A DNA stretch of 64,000 bases, from the NCBI RefSeq assembly GCF_932526225.1, contig NC_064043.1, forward strand, positions 10,087,821 through 10,151,820. Reading direction: 5' to 3'. The position numbers and the translations under genes are program-made. Positions 47,101-60,600 of the stretch are shown one piece after another. The number at the start of each line of letters is the position of its first letter. The first letter of the stretch is position 1. The notes below the pieces were generated by a model. That model was not told the origin of the DNA, ran no database searches, and saw only the letters and a program-made list of their open reading frames with translations. The DNA is from Nematostella vectensis (lineage: Eukaryota; Cnidaria; Anthozoa; Actiniaria; Edwardsiidae).

Positions 47101-50100
47101 GACGGTTTGTATTGAGAATATCACAGTTATTTTTCTTTTATTGTGCTTTTATAATGCTCGTTTCTTCCTGTGTTTTTTTTCCAAAACCAATCGCTCATGC
47201 TAAAACACCGTACCAGTTCGACGTCAAGATATCATATCAAAGTCATCTATCCTTGTTTTGATTGGCTAATACCATATACTTGGATTCCGATTAGCTTATA
47301 ATTTTGGCGTGCACTTAAGTGGTTTTCATTCCACTGGCAATTGCCATGAAAGTGTTAAATTGGCAATTGCCATGAAAGTGTATATACTTACAAGTTCTAT
47401 AAATTCAGGCATATATTCCTCACGGAAAGTAAGAATTTAACGACAGAAATACGTAGTAGTCTAGTTACTGCATCAATGTCACTTAGCTTGTTCGATTTAT
47501 ACATTTGTTTATAGAGTTAGCTTTGAGAATTCGTGGTCTAAATCAAACAATTTGAGCATAACAACATCATTTTATATTCTTCGTTATTCTCTATACTTTA
47601 TTGACTGCGTTGAGTTATTTAATAAAGGCTGACAAATACCATCCTGTCATATATTGCTAAAGAAGACCTTTCTTGTCTTTATATTCTGTGTATTTAGTCT
47701 TTTCAAAGATACAGCAACATTTTTTTCAACATTAACATACTTAACTTTACAGTTAAAAGAGAATTTGCTCATCGAAAATAAAAACACAAAATGCAAACCC
47801 TTATTACCTATATTCTTTTGGCTTAGCTTATATTGTCTGCATCTTGCATACTATCTATTGTGTTTATTTATTTATTATTCAAATATTCAAATAATTTATT
47901 TATTATTCAAATAGTTGTGGAAAGTTAATAAGGTCAAAAATGGCATGATGAAAATGTTGTTTTGAAAGAAAAAAATACTTATATATTTTTTTCACTTTGA
48001 TTTAGGTAAAACCAACCAAGGACTACCCGAAAGGCCATGATTGATGCAGAAGGCTGGAAGGCATGAGAATAGGCAAATGTCTTAAAGATAATAAAATAGG
48101 GGATTTCTCACTTTGATACAGCCGTTAAGTGTAATAGTCTTTTTACAGCAAGATACTTTGTCTCAATGATAAATCTGTAAAGAAAACATTTTTCTATCAA
48201 CCTAAAGATAATGAGGAAAGGGGAAATGTTAGGAGAGTGCTCAACCAAGTTGTTGCATTACTGATAATTTTTTTTATCAAAGCTATAGTCCAATTTCTTC
48301 CTTTTCTCTCTCTCTCTCTCTTGACTATTGATATTATTTGCTGTTTCCTCTCTGCACCCTAAATAAATTAAAATAGGTAATAGGTTTGAAATTAGACATT
48401 TTCAATCAATTTGTTCTCCATTGCATTTAATTTTGGAGTAGCATTAGCATATGTGGATCGATGGTTTCTATAAAAAAAAAGCAGGCATAATAAGTTAATT
48501 ATTAATCTTCCATATGGCACCTGATGTGTATCTAACTATATCATTCTATCTTTGGAATGCTGTTGCATCCATCATTTGCTTCTTTGCAAGCTGGTCAGAA
48601 TGTAGCTTTGATACAAGTGTACATTAATGAAACTCCTATCAAGAGAAGGGTTTTTCATTAGAGAAACCCCGGGGGGGGGGGGGGGGGGGACTCTCCAGAA
48701 AGATATACGGGGGTGCTCGAGCTATCTTTTACGGTATAAAATTCTTACCAACTGCTATCTCTTAGGGTGTGTTTTAGGATTTTTCCAATTCTGCTATCTT
48801 TAAGGGTGTCTCACCCGCTTGACATGTATTTTACAATAAACCACAAGTCAACTGATTGGTTAATGCTTTCTACTTTATTTTTCAGTAACATAACAATATA
48901 GGATCCGTCACCAAATTAAAACCAGCATTGTTTTTTTAATCTCTCAGGGTTAAAAATTCGTATGGCCACACCCAATGTGCTATCTCTTAGGGGTAAGAAT
49001 TGTTGTTTACCACGCCCTTAGTGCTATCCCTTAGGGTTAAAATTGATTATGCTGTCGAGCACCCCTGTCTCTCTAACTCACGTTTCTCAAAGTCCCCCCC
49101 CCTCCCCCCTGGGAGCAAGGTACTTAAATTATATAAAGACAACATCAAACTTGTGCTTTTTCAATAATAAATCTGTAAAGAAAACAGTTTTATATCAAAC
49201 CCATATGTAAAGAGAAACGGGAAAGTATTAGGAATATGCTCATTTAAGCTTTCATTGCATTATTGTTATATATTTTTTTAAAGTAGTCACATTTTTTCAA
49301 ATAGAGTAATTCATTTCTCCTTTTTTCTTCTCCCCATTGACTTTTTGTTATATTTATTTCTCTATAACCCTAACATGGTTTGGTTTGAAATTAGAAATTG
49401 GAATTAAGCTCTTTCAGTAATAATTTAGGATTTGCCTCTATTGCATTCATTTTTGAGTAGCCAGTATGTGTGGATCCAGGGTTTCTAAAACCAACAGGAC
49501 AACGGGTGGGTGCACCAATATGTAATGCATGACAGGAGGTATATTTGTGGAGTTTAGTTTCAAATAAATGAAAAATAATGACGAAAATGTGTTTTGGCCA
49601 AATCCACCCCCCCCCCCCCTTGGCAAAAAGCTAGATCTTCCCTTGAACTACAGTATGGCATCTAAATCTTTGGAATGCTGTTACATCCTTCATATATTCT
49701 TCACAAGGTCAAAGCTTGTTAGAATGGTGTTTTGATAAAAAATATACATAGTGGAACTTCTATAAAGGGAAATATAAATTGACCATTAGACTCTTGAAAT
49801 AACATTCTCATCAACTAAGACACCTTTAACTTTGACAGCCTTTTTCACACCAAGTTTTAGTATTTTGTTAACTTTCATACTGCATATTTATTAATATTAT
49901 TGAATGAGTACTTGCTTGATCCATTTGGAGGGGCCAATACAATTCATAATTACATGGCAGTAAAATTTGACATATTTTTAATCTCATTAAATAAAACATT
50001 CTAGAGACACCAAGAGCCCTCTAAAACTACCCCTATCAGTCAACACAACAAGGTGTTAAATGCTGGCTCCGCTTTTAGGCAGTGCCTAAATTCTATATAT

Positions 50101-53100
50101 TAGCGGAGTAGTAGGCTGATTTAAACTCTACGACTCGAGTTGTAGAGGTGTCGCGGGCAAGTCGCATACGACAAAATCGTGCTGTCGCAACCAGCCTTTA
50201 CGTGACAATATCAATACCCTTGTGCGACCACTAGTGTTGGCAGTACTATTCAAGCGCAGCCATCATCACCGGTCCACCTCCCCCGTTATAAACCCAGCCC
50301 TCCCCTATGGTTCATCAGCACCGACTTCCCCTACCCTCTCTCGGGTTATCTTACTGTGTCAATGTCCATGCCCTTGGTGTACGACCACTCGTGCCGGAAG
50401 TATTCTTCGAGGTCGTCCCGCAGGTTCCGCGGGATCTTGTAAAAGCGCACAAAATCCTGGATGATGCGCAGGTTGCGCCGGTGACGTGATGTTCGTGAGT
50501 ACAACCGCTGGATGATCGCAGTCATATTTCCAAATATGGATGCGTACATCAAGGCTACAAAAGTATATGGGATTGTCGATAATGTCAAATTTATAAAGTG
50601 AAGCATGCCTATGAAATACCCTTACTCTTAAAACATCTTATAAGCGGCATTTTATTAGATATTGGTCACCCCTGTATTAATATCTGCGCACTCTTTCCCC
50701 TCCCCCTGTACGCGCCTGTCCGTGTATCCGCCAATGGCGACTCCAGTCTTTAACAGCAACAGAAACTTGGTTTTGAAAAAGCACACTCTTACATAGATGG
50801 TTCTGACAATGCTTCTACTCCTTACGTACCTCCAACGATCATAACCAAGATTGAGAAAACCTTCTCTGCGTTCGTATTCGGCGACACGTTCCCAAACCCC
50901 ACGCTAGACAAACTCGTCATGGTGAAATAGAGCGCCGTGATGTACCGTGTCTGAAGGCCAGGTGTGTGCGTCACATTTCCCGATGAAACGTGTTGACTGT
51001 GGCGGGATAACTTCTCGATCCAACTGTTATGGTCCCCGAGCTGCGCTTGACCAATCGCGTGCCAGATACAAGCCAACCAATGAGCGACGAGGAGGAAGAA
51101 GCACGTCAGTAAAATGATGACGGCTTGACCGTACTCGGAATACCGGTCGAATTTTCGGACAATCCGGACGAGTCTAAGAAGGCGGGCGGTTTTAAGGAGC
51201 CCCATAAGTGTGGTGGCCTGTATAGGAGCATTTAATCACATTATATGTTTGACGAGGACTATGTTTGATTTTAAAGAGCCCAACCCCTTACCTAACCCTA
51301 AGCCTACAGTCATAGCCAACTCCATAACCCCAACAATAGACACAGCCACATCCACAACCATAGTTACCATCACAGCCATAGCCACAACCATAGTTACCAT
51401 CACAGCCATAGCCACAACCATAGTTACCATCACAGCCATAGCCATAACCATAGTTACCATCACAGCCATAGCCATAACCATAGTTACCATCACAGCCATA
51501 GCCACAACCATAGTTACCATCACAACCATAGCCACAACCATAGTTACCATCACAGCCATAGCCACAACCATAGTTACCATCACAGCCATAGCCATAACCA
51601 TAGTTACCATCACAACCATAGCCACAACCATGGTTACCATCACAGCCATAGCCACAACCATAGTTACCATCACAACCATAGCCATAACCATAGTTACCAT
51701 CACAGCCATAGCCACAACCATAGTTACCATCACAACCATAGCCACAACCATAGTTACCATCACAGCCATAGCCACAACCATAGTTATCATCATCACACCT
51801 TAAACACCCCTCATACCCCTCATAGTTCTAAAAAAGTTCACTAGGTTACCAGATCTTTGAAGTCGGTGGATTTCTAAAATTATACCTGTTTACGTTCGTT
51901 AGCTTAATCGGAATTTGTACTAAAAAAGCAGATGCTAGGGAAGCATAAAATAAACCGCTAATAGTTTTGCCATGCGTGGTAACTAAACCTATCATTGGTA
52001 TATTTGGTAACTAGACCTATCATTGGCATACTTGGTAACTAGACCTATCATTGGCATACATGGTAACTAGACCTATCATTGGCATACATGGTAACTAGAC
52101 CTATCATTGGCATACATGGTAACTAGATCTATCATTGGCATACATGGTAACTAGACCTATCATTGGCATACTTGGTAACTAGACCTATCATTGGCATACT
52201 TGGTAACTAGACTTATCATTGACATACATGGTAACTAGACCTATCATTGGCATACATGGTAACTAGATCTATCATTGGCATACTTGGTAACTAGACCTAT
52301 CATTGGCATACATGGTAACTAGACCTATCATTGGCATACATGGTAACTAGACCTGTCAATGGCATACATGGTAACTAGACCTATCATTGGCATACTTGGT
52401 AACTAGACCTATCATTGGCATACTTGGTAACTAGACTTATCATTGACATACATGGTAACTAGACCTATCATTGGCATACATGGTAACTAGATCTATCATT
52501 GGCATACTTGGTAACTAGACCTATCATTGGCATACTTGGTAACTAGACCTATCATTGGCATACTTGGTAACTAGACCTATCATTGGCATACATGGTAACT
52601 AGATCTATCATTGGAATACATGGTAACTAAACCTGTCAATGGCATACATGGTAACTAGACCTATCATTGGCATTCTTGGTAACTAGACCTATCATTGGCA
52701 TACATGGTAACTAGACCTATCATTGGCATACTTGGTAACTAGACCTATCATTGGCATACATGGTAACTAGACCTGTCAATGGCATACTTGGTAACTAGAC
52801 CTGTCAATGGCATACTTGGTAACTAGACCTATCATTGGCATACATGGTAACTAGACCTATCATTGGCATACATGGTAACTAGACCTATCATTGACATACA
52901 TGGTAACTAGACCTATCATTGGCATACATGGTAACTAGATCTATCATTGGCATACTTGGTAACTAGACCTATCATTGGCATACTTGGTAACTAGACTTAT
53001 CATTGACATACATGGTAACTAGACCTATCATTGGCATACATGGTAACTAGATCTATCATTGGCATTCTTGGTAACTAGACCTATCATTGGCATACTTGGT

Positions 53101-55587
53101 AACTAGACCTATCATTGGCATTCTTGGTAACTAGACCTATCATTGGCATACTTGGTAACTAGACCTATCATTGGCATACTTGGTAACTGGACCTATCATT
53201 GGCATACTTGGTAACTAGACTTATCATTGGCATACATGGTAACTAGACTTATTATTGGCATACATGGTCACTAGACCTATCATTGGCATACTTGGTAACT
53301 AGACCTGTCAATGGCATACTTGGTAACTAGACCTGTCAATGGCATACATGGTAACTAGACCTATCATTGGCATACATGGTAACTAGATCTATCATTGACA
53401 TACATGGTAACTAGACCTATCATTGGCATACATGGTAACTAGACCTATCATTGACATACATGGTAACTAGACCTATCATTGGCATACATGGTAACTAGAC
53501 CTATCATTGACATACATGGTAACTAGACCTATCATTGGCATACATGGTAACTAGATCTATCAATGGCATACTTGGTAACTAGACCTATCATTGGCATTCT
53601 TGGTAACTAGACCTATCATTGGCATACATGGTAACTAGACCTATCATTGGCATACTTGGTAACTAGACCTGTCAATGGCATACTTGGTAACTAGACCTGT
53701 CAATGGCATACATGGTAACTAGACCTATCATTGGCATACATGGTAACTAGATCTATCATTGACATACATGGTAACTAGACCTATCATTGGCATACATGGT
53801 AACTAGACCTATCATTGACATACATGGTAACTAGACCTATCATTGGCATACATGGTAACTAGACCTATCATTGACATACATGGTAACTAGACCTATCATT
53901 GGCATACATGGTAACTAGATCTATCAATGGCATACTTGGTAACTAGACCTATCATTGGCATTCTTGGTAACTAGACCTATCATTGGCATACATGGTAACT
54001 AGACCTATCATTGGCATACTTGGTAACTAGACCTATCATTGACATACTTGGTAACTAGACCTATCATTGGCATACTTGGTAACTAGACCTATCATTGGCA
54101 TACTTGGTAACTAGACCTATCATTGGCATACTTGGTAACTAGACCTATCATTGGCATACATGGTAACTAGACCTATCATTGGCATACATGGTAACTAGAT
54201 CTATCATTGGAATACATGGTAACTAGACCTGTCAATGGCATACATGGTAACTAGACCTATCATTGGCATTCTTGGTAACTAGACCTATCATTGGCATACA
54301 TGGTAACTAGACCTATCATTGGCATACTTGGTAACTAGACCTATCATTGGCATACTTGGTAACTAGACCTATCATTGGCATACATGGTAACTAGACCTAT
54401 CATTGGCATACTTGGTAACTAGACCTATCATTGGCATACTTGGTAACTAGACCTATCATTGGCATACATGGTAACTAGACCTGTCATTAGCATACATGGT
54501 AACTAGACCTATCATTGGCATACTTGGTAACTAGACCTATCATTGGCATACTTGGTAACTAGACCTATCATTGGCATACTTGGTAACTAGACCTATCATT
54601 GGCATACATGGTAACTAGACCTATCATTGGCATACATGGTAACTAGACCTGTCATTGGCATACATGGTAACTAGACCTATCATTGGCATACATGGTAACT
54701 AGACCTGTCATTGGCATACATGGTAACTAGACCTATCATTGGCATACATGGTAACTAGACCTATCATTGGCATACTTGGTAACTAGACCTATCATTGACA
54801 TACTTGGTAAATAGACCTGTCAATGGCATACATGGTAACTAGACCTGTCAATGGCATACTTACTCCCTGGTTACTTACTCCATCCTTGCGGTGGTCCACC
54901 ATGAACTCAAACGGGATCGCGGACAGCAAGTCGATCAGGAACCAGCTCTTGAAGTAGTTAAGCGCGATTTTTTTGGGGTTAACAATAAGCTCGTCTGTGC
55001 CCTCTCTGACGTAGGTTGAGCGGAAGTTGATGGGAATGTCCACTACGAAAAGGAGATCTACACAAAGGTTGCATATGGCGAGGGGGGAGCCTGAGACAAG
55101 TGCTGCGAATCGGCTACTGGACTTCATACGCGACAGTTCCTAGACCACATGATATCATTTTAGCGGATAGTTCCTGGTGCTAGAAAATGCCTGGTAAGGC
55201 CCTTTCTCGCGTGAGCCAAGCTGGGGTTGGTTGAATACAATTCAAGGCTGGTGCTGCTAAGAGAGGTGGGCGGAGCTGCAACGTGAGTGGAAGATGGTTT
55301 GAGGTGGTATGACGTTCGTGGAGTGGGTGTGGCGTTCTTAGGTGAGGTGTGGCGAGGCGTGGCGAGGCGAGGCTGGGTGAGGTGAGGTGAGAGGTGAAAT
55401 GGGATCGAGCAAGACTTACCTGTGGTAAAAGGAATGTGGCTGAAAAAGGAATCTCGAACGCCGTGTAAATGACGAACACGAGTATTACCCAGTCCCAGAC
55501 GGCCTTGAAGATGGAGTCATGGCGAATAATGCACTTGCCAGGTATAGCCTTATTAGGAGCGCGAGCGCCCAATGACGTCATCACCAC
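44177..55587 (-). CDS. Erg-type (KCNH) voltage-gated K+ channel, Erg-B (N-terminal exon not found)
   Basis: Exons in transcript order: 55587-55420, 55139-54879, 51217-50830, 50554-50355, 46154-45902, 45430-45225 and 44455-44177 (1755 nt, 584 aa). The first starts in phase 0 after an acceptor, so at least one 5' exon is missing. S1 is FKAVWDWVILVFVIYTAF; S2-S3 are in the second exon; S4 is [20 protein letters not shown]; the filter is S-V-G-F-G-N; then the C-linker IIQRLYSRTSRHRR and the binding-homology domain with QADICVHL. It ends its last strand with L-A-Y-N-L, the KCNH intrinsic-ligand motif. The final exon encodes a coiled coil (KLDSLERKLEDFDKRF). From the S4 exon onward, intron sites and phases equal those of Erg-A; the 432-nt S1-S3 exon of Erg-A is split in two here. 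Whether an eag/PAS domain exists upstream cannot be told. Confidence 0.88.
44661..44803. repeat. Near-perfect hairpin in the last Erg-B intron
   Basis: The arm acatcctcggggacccaggg plus cgtcgcggagatc and cacacagggagcg is repeated in inverse on the other side, giving a stem of about 50 bp around a short loop rich in gaaagaa/ttctttc. GC-rich arms stand out from their surroundings. No terminal duplication is obvious. Confidence 0.85.
46410..50192. mobile_element. Region bounded by about 120-130 bp terminal inverted repeats in Erg-B intron
   Basis: The left arm (46410-46527: agacagcacgatttagtcgt, ..., tagtagcggagccagc) matches the right arm in inverse (50061-50192: tgctggctccgc, ..., acgacaaaatcgtgctgtcg) with substitutions and indels. 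The 3.8 kb between encodes no recognisable transposase, only a short frame at 46562-46927. Flanking sequence on both sides shares a degenerate cc-rich block (catcaccg, cttgggtaatctta / ctcgggttatctta). It is probably a decayed DNA transposon, or two separate elements in opposite orientation. Confidence 0.5.
48100..49745. repeat. Diverged direct duplication of about 1 kb period
   Basis: Segments around 48165-48610 (aaatctgtaaagaaaacat, ..., gcatttaattttggagtagc, ..., tttggaatgctgttgcatcc) recur around 49165-49700 (aaatctgtaaagaaaacagt, ..., gcattcatttttgagtagcc, ..., tttggaatgctgttacatcc). The order is preserved. A G run (48671-48690) and a C run (49608-49619) lie in or between the copies. Confidence 0.65.
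51345..51790. repeat. 30-bp minisatellite in Erg-B S3-S4 intron
   Basis: About 15 copies of a 30-bp unit made of catagttaccatcac, arccatagccayaac. Unit length divides by three, so both strands show long open frames (Ile/Thr/Ala-rich or Met/Val-rich) that are repeat artefacts. The array starts about 130 bp upstream of the S4-exon acceptor. Confidence 0.92.
51966..54862. repeat. 28-bp minisatellite, about 103 copies (2.9 kb)
   Basis: The unit of 28 bp reads ggtaactagacctatcattg followed by gcatacat or gcatactt. Variants (gtcaatgg, attgacat, gatctatc, cattcttgg) recur in blocks, for example runs of three or more units repeated in the same order, so higher-order units are present. The array stops 17 bp from the donor of the preceding Erg-B exon, and the sequence next to that donor is itself a divergent unit. 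Confidence 0.95.
55300..55400. repeat. GAGGTG/GAGGC simple repeat beside an Erg-B donor
   Basis: Stretches of ggtgaggtgtggcgaggcgt and gtgaggtgaggtgagagg lie about 20 bases into the intron after the S1 exon. On the gene strand this is a CCTCACC-type pyrimidine tract. Confidence 0.75.
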
Positions 55588-56426
55588 CTGTGAAGAGTAA
55601 CTCAACTGACATTGGCTTCACAATCACTTACGAGCCTTGGTTTTTCATCCTGGTTGAAGCACGTGCTTTATAGTTGCTTTCATGCTTTCTCATTATACTT
55701 ACAATAGCAAGTATAAAGGCTCTATCACAAGTACATTTTCTCTTTTGCAATAAGTTTCGCCAAAAACGTATCGCAGGTCTGACGTGGGTTTTTTTCACGT
55801 ATGTGACACTTCAAAGTCCCACAAAAAGTAGAATGGCGCTTCTACTTTCCCAACAAATTTCTTGAAGTCGCAGCAAAAACTTTACGTGTGACATGGCGCG
55901 TGCGACCTTTTTTGCGAGACAACTAGCAACTGAAAAGTGTACGGGTTACAGGGCATATAAGTAGAAAAGGAGAACTCCGAGGAGTTAAACGTTTCCCGCC
56001 CAAAGAGCGCCTTTACCAGCGAGGTAAGCTTTAGTCTCAATATGCGTTCGCACCAGACCTTTTGTGTGTGGCTCCTTTGAGCATCAGGCTCAAAGGAGCC
56101 CACATCTGAAAACCGCTTTATGTGATATCTTTATTGATAGTTCGATCTTCTACTTAGAAACAGAGTACGAAAAAGCTTTCCTCTTAGCCTTCGAGAGAAT
56201 TAATCAAAATGTGTAACAAAATAAGATAATTTGCGGTTGACATTGAGGATAAAAAAGAAGGTGGTATTGAGTTAGTTCTAAAAACGCCGTCAGCTAGTTT
56301 TTAAATCAAACTCAGGCATTGGCATATTTTAAGATATAATGCAAACTTTCATTGTTGAGTGACCAGCTCTGATCAGAAACGAGTGTTATTTCTAAAAAGT
56401 GTGGCATTTGAAGTTACGCAGTGGCT

Positions 56427-57290
56427 ATATGACAGTCGGAACAGGTCTTGGATGGACTAAATTCCCTATAGTTTTCAATTTATTCAAATAACCAAGTAAA
56501 TTGTCTTCCTAGTGAGTTCAAAGTATTCTATATTAGTAGAGAAAGGGCAAGCGAATCTTAATTGAGCTTTGCTGTCGGTATTGAATGCTTTCCGTTGTCT
56601 GTGTAACTATAAAATATATCGTAATTTTAGTGACATGATTTTTTTTACGTGTCTACAGTCCTGAATTTACGAAAACGTCACGACAAATTGTCTACCTAGT
56701 GAGTTCAAAATATTTTATATTTGTCGTGAAAGGGTAAAATCTGAATTCAGCTTTGTTGACACGAATCAAATAAAAAGGAAAACGGTACAATTCAGTAAAC
56801 ATCCTATATATACCGACACCGAAACTCTTTTTAGATTCGCTTGCCCTCTCTTAACAAATGTAGTGTCACTTTGACATCGATTTTATGGTTTATACAAGCA
56901 AGAAAAAGCATTCAATTCCGACAGAAAAGCTCAATCTAGAATCATTTGCCATTTCTAGACATATATAGGATACTTTGAACTCACTTGGTTTACAAATTAT
57001 TGGCTTATTTGAATAAATTGCAAATTGTCGGGCATTTAGTTCATTGAAGACATGTCCCGACAGTTGTAGGGGAGATAAAATTCAGTGTCACTTTGATAAC
57101 GGTTTTATGGTGTACAGACAAACGGAAAACATCCAATACCGACAACTAAGCTCAATTTAGATTCGCTTGCCCTTTCTGAAAAAATATAGAATACTTTGAA
57201 TCCACTAGGAAGACAATTTACTGGGTTATTTGAATAAATTGAAAACTGTCGGGTCCATCCAAGACCTGTCCCCACCGTCGGGCAATCAAA
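56427..57290. mobile_element. Fold-back element with nested arms (about 860 bp)
   Basis: The left arm (gacagtcggaacaggtcttg, ..., gaaagggcaagcgaatctta, ..., gctgtcggtattgaatgctt) is matched in inverse by the right arm (aacatccaataccgacaact, ..., ttcgcttgccctttctg, ..., tccatccaagacctgtcccc). Two further partial copies of the arm lie inside (about 56690-56760 and 56815-57070). No coding capacity is seen. It sits upstream of the first recognised Erg-B exon. Confidence 0.82.
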
Positions 57291-57402
57291 CTTACCTTTT
57301 TGGAAAAGTTACTATTTTCATTTATTTTCACTTTTAGTCATAAAATCTTGCAAATTGTTTAGAGAAATCATCTATATACTTGTTTTCAATGATTTTTTTG
57401 TT

Positions 57403-57664
57403 GTGTAGTTCCAGAAAATATCCATACCCTCCCCTATTGAAGGGGTGGGAGGTATGACCCCCCACCCCTCTGGAATTTCCAAACCCCTGTAAAAAAAAAA
57501 AAAAAGAAAAAAAATACAGTAACTGTTAAGAAAAAAGGGAATTTTACTCCCTCCCCTCCCCTCTGGAGATTCCTGGGCGTTTGAACCCCCACAACCCCGG
57601 AATTTCCAATCCCCTCAATGGGGTGGGGGGAGGGGGGTATGGATATTTTCTAAAACTACACATT
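57403..57664. mobile_element. C/G-rich MITE-like element
   Basis: Ends tgtgtagttccagaaaatat ccatacc and ggtatggatattttctaaaa ctacaca are inverted copies. Inner blocks ccctattgaaggggtgggag and cccctcaatggggtggggg are also inverted. An A-rich stretch (57492-57530) lies in the centre. Confidence 0.8.
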
Positions 57665-60600
57665 CAGGCTGGCTCAAAACGTATTAAAAAATTAAAACAG
57701 GAAAGCCGACAACCACTACCTTGATATGAAATATTAATGCGATGAAAGCAAAAGCCCGTTTGTGTGTTTTACTAGAAATCCTTCCCCGGTTAATTTAAGT
57801 ACTAGGTACCTCCTTGCATTTCAAGATTTAAGTAATTCTATAATAAAATAAATAAAATAAAAGGAAATAACTGCAAAAACTTTTTGAAAATGGACAGTTT
57901 GAATAAAAGATTGTAGATCGCTATACTGGGAACGGTTTTCACACAAAAAATAACACGTTTGTTTGAAAAAAAAAAAGAAAAAAGACAGTATTTTAGTTGA
58001 TAATGTGCTTTGAAGTTTATTTTGGTCTTATTGGCTAATCAGGAAAAAAATACTCGCAATTATCATGGGTCAAGGGTGGTAAAACCCAGAAAAAGAACAG
58101 TTAATTAGAAGATTGAGTCGAACAAAATAAACTTTCGAACCGGATAACAGTTCTATTACATTAAAATAGACAAAAGCATATATAAAACTAGAAAAAAGAA
58201 TTGTACTCTTAAGGACATTTTTACTTAAGTTTTTAAATAATAAAAGAAAAAGAATACATTTTTCCTGTTAAATTTATTACCATTTTTTTCTGATCAAATG
58301 AACAGCGGAACTGTTCATTGATAATGTCACCTTGACTGTCCACCGGTCGAGCACAAACATATTTAATAGCTCGAATTTATTGAGACAAGGCCGAAGTACA
58401 AGTGAGAAAAAAATATTTGAACAAAATCTTATAAACTGCGATTTGTTTGCTGTTTTCTTATACAATTTATAAAAAAATCAATTGCTGTGAAGAAATAAAT
58501 TAAAAGACAATCAGTTCTTCCTCAAACAAAAAAACGCAGTTGAGCTACTGTGAATACATAAGCTAACATTTTCTAATTTAAAACAGTGTATAGGAGAAAT
58601 TTCTGATCGCAAAGTGCTGCGAACCAATATTTATCCTATTTAGTGGAAATCAAATGAAAGGCTTATTGGCCGGCAAATGAGTACCTAGATCGAGATTCCG
58701 GAAATTTTAAAAATGCAAATACTAGCTGTCTTAAAAACTTCTTCATTGCAAAATGTATTACAAACACTTTTCAAATCCGAATTATGAATTCTAATTTACT
58801 TTCAACAGCTGATTTGTGTATATAGACTATATTTGTTTTTATTGAAGTTCAATAGAAGAGCAGTTTGATGTTTTGGAAAAACTCACTAGCGATTGGAGTG
58901 CTTTTAACGAATTTAGAGAGTGAGTGAATGAGCGAAAAAAATCGATTTTCTATTTTCTACGGCTTTAGAAAATCATTGAATTTATAGTAACATAGGAGGC
59001 AAAGATATCTCAAATCCAAAAATACCAGCTCGGTATTTTTTAAACGTTGGTTTCATTTTTGCAGTTTTTACTGGATGAAGCCATTTACTAACAATGAATA
59101 GTGTTGCTACAAAACCATATCGATCGATACATATAATTCATGCTCTCTAAGGGATAATTTTTTTCTTGTTTTATTTACAAATCCCCCTATTTTGCTGTTT
59201 GTGCTTCTACAATTATTACAGAAATTTTCTAATAAGCGAATAATAAGCCTTTCTGCTAGGAAAATCCACAGTGTTTTAACTTACCAGCCCACGAATGCCC
59301 AAATGAGGGTTGTAGGAGGGATTTCTCAGCTTGAAACTGTGCCGGTCAACTCGAGGCATCTTTTATGTTATTCTCCCACAGCAAATCCTTCGTCTATCAT
59401 TTGATATATGCTTTCATCTTCGCAAGTCTCGTACGCATGGTCTCTGAAACGTTAGATCGTTTGTGATTATGATATTATGCAAAGTTGAGCTAGGCACCTG
59501 TGCCGGGTATATGAGAGGATCGCGCGTCGGTTGTCTAGTTAGTTGTATCATATATGCGTTTCACTCTATTTGTAACCTATCCCAGCCCATCGCACTTCAC
59601 AATGACATATTTGCACTCTTGGATCGTCTAGATGTTTACGTCTGTGAGCAATAGTGTAATTGCTACAAGAAGTTTTTTTTTGAGGACGTTTCATTCAGTT
59701 GGCAGATTATGTAGCTCCGCCTTTCGCGGTTAATTTTTTTTTTAATTTTTGGTGTTTTTGTAAAAAAATATTCTTATTGTAAGAGACTGTAAGTTTCTAG
59801 GCATGATTAACGATTTACGTACTACACCGTTATCATCGCAAAAGCTTCGGGTTCGATTCGTTTGTATGTCACAACAAAACAGCAACATAGCTTCATGAAT
59901 GATCAGCAGCATCATCCATATCTACCAGCAACAGCAGCCTGTTACATTTTTTAAGGTTACTGTTATAAAAAAGACTACGATGATGAAGACAAAAGTAACA
60001 ACTACAAACCCACCAATCATGAAAGAATAAAAACAGAAGCAACAACAACAATAATAGCGCCGACATTAACAGCAAACTACAACAACAACAAAAATAAAGA
60101 CACCAACAACACGTAAACAATAACAAAGTCAGGAACAGCTGCACAGTAACAACAAAAATCAAAGCAGAATAACTTTTTCTGAATTTTGGATTCTCAGTTT
60201 TTTTTTTACCAGAAAAAAAAATCATTTTCCACCAGCTAAAACCTTAAGTGAAAAAAGTTCCAATCATTTCGTCGCTCTCATTTGTTTTATACCATGTCCT
60301 ATAGCTTTCAATTTACCAAGGGCTATATGGAGTAATGTGGGACAAAATAACCAATTGGCCCAAATTCATTAGGCCACCAATTTTTAAAAGCGTAACTCAT
60401 TTTCCTGGAGAATTGAACGCTTTATCTATCGGCGGTCATATCGGTTTATTTAAGAAATTTAAGATCTTTTTTTCCCGAGGGCGTCGAAGGACGCAATTAA
60501 AAGAGTTTCTGGCTAATTGACATCAGTATTGTTTTGACTGAGGAAAAAAATGATTGAAAGCTACTTCTTTATAGGAGTCGCGCTATTTGTCTTCATCAAA

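Noticed and set aside
51210..51803. 197-codon frame (Ile/Thr/Ala-rich) and its 186-codon mirror on the minus strand
   Set aside because: Both are readings of the 30-bp minisatellite, whose length is a multiple of three. No start context, no domain, and it lies in an Erg-B intron.
51966..54862. CRISPR-like regular array
   Set aside because: Units are contiguous with no unique spacers, the host genome is eukaryotic, and it lies inside an intron. It is a minisatellite.
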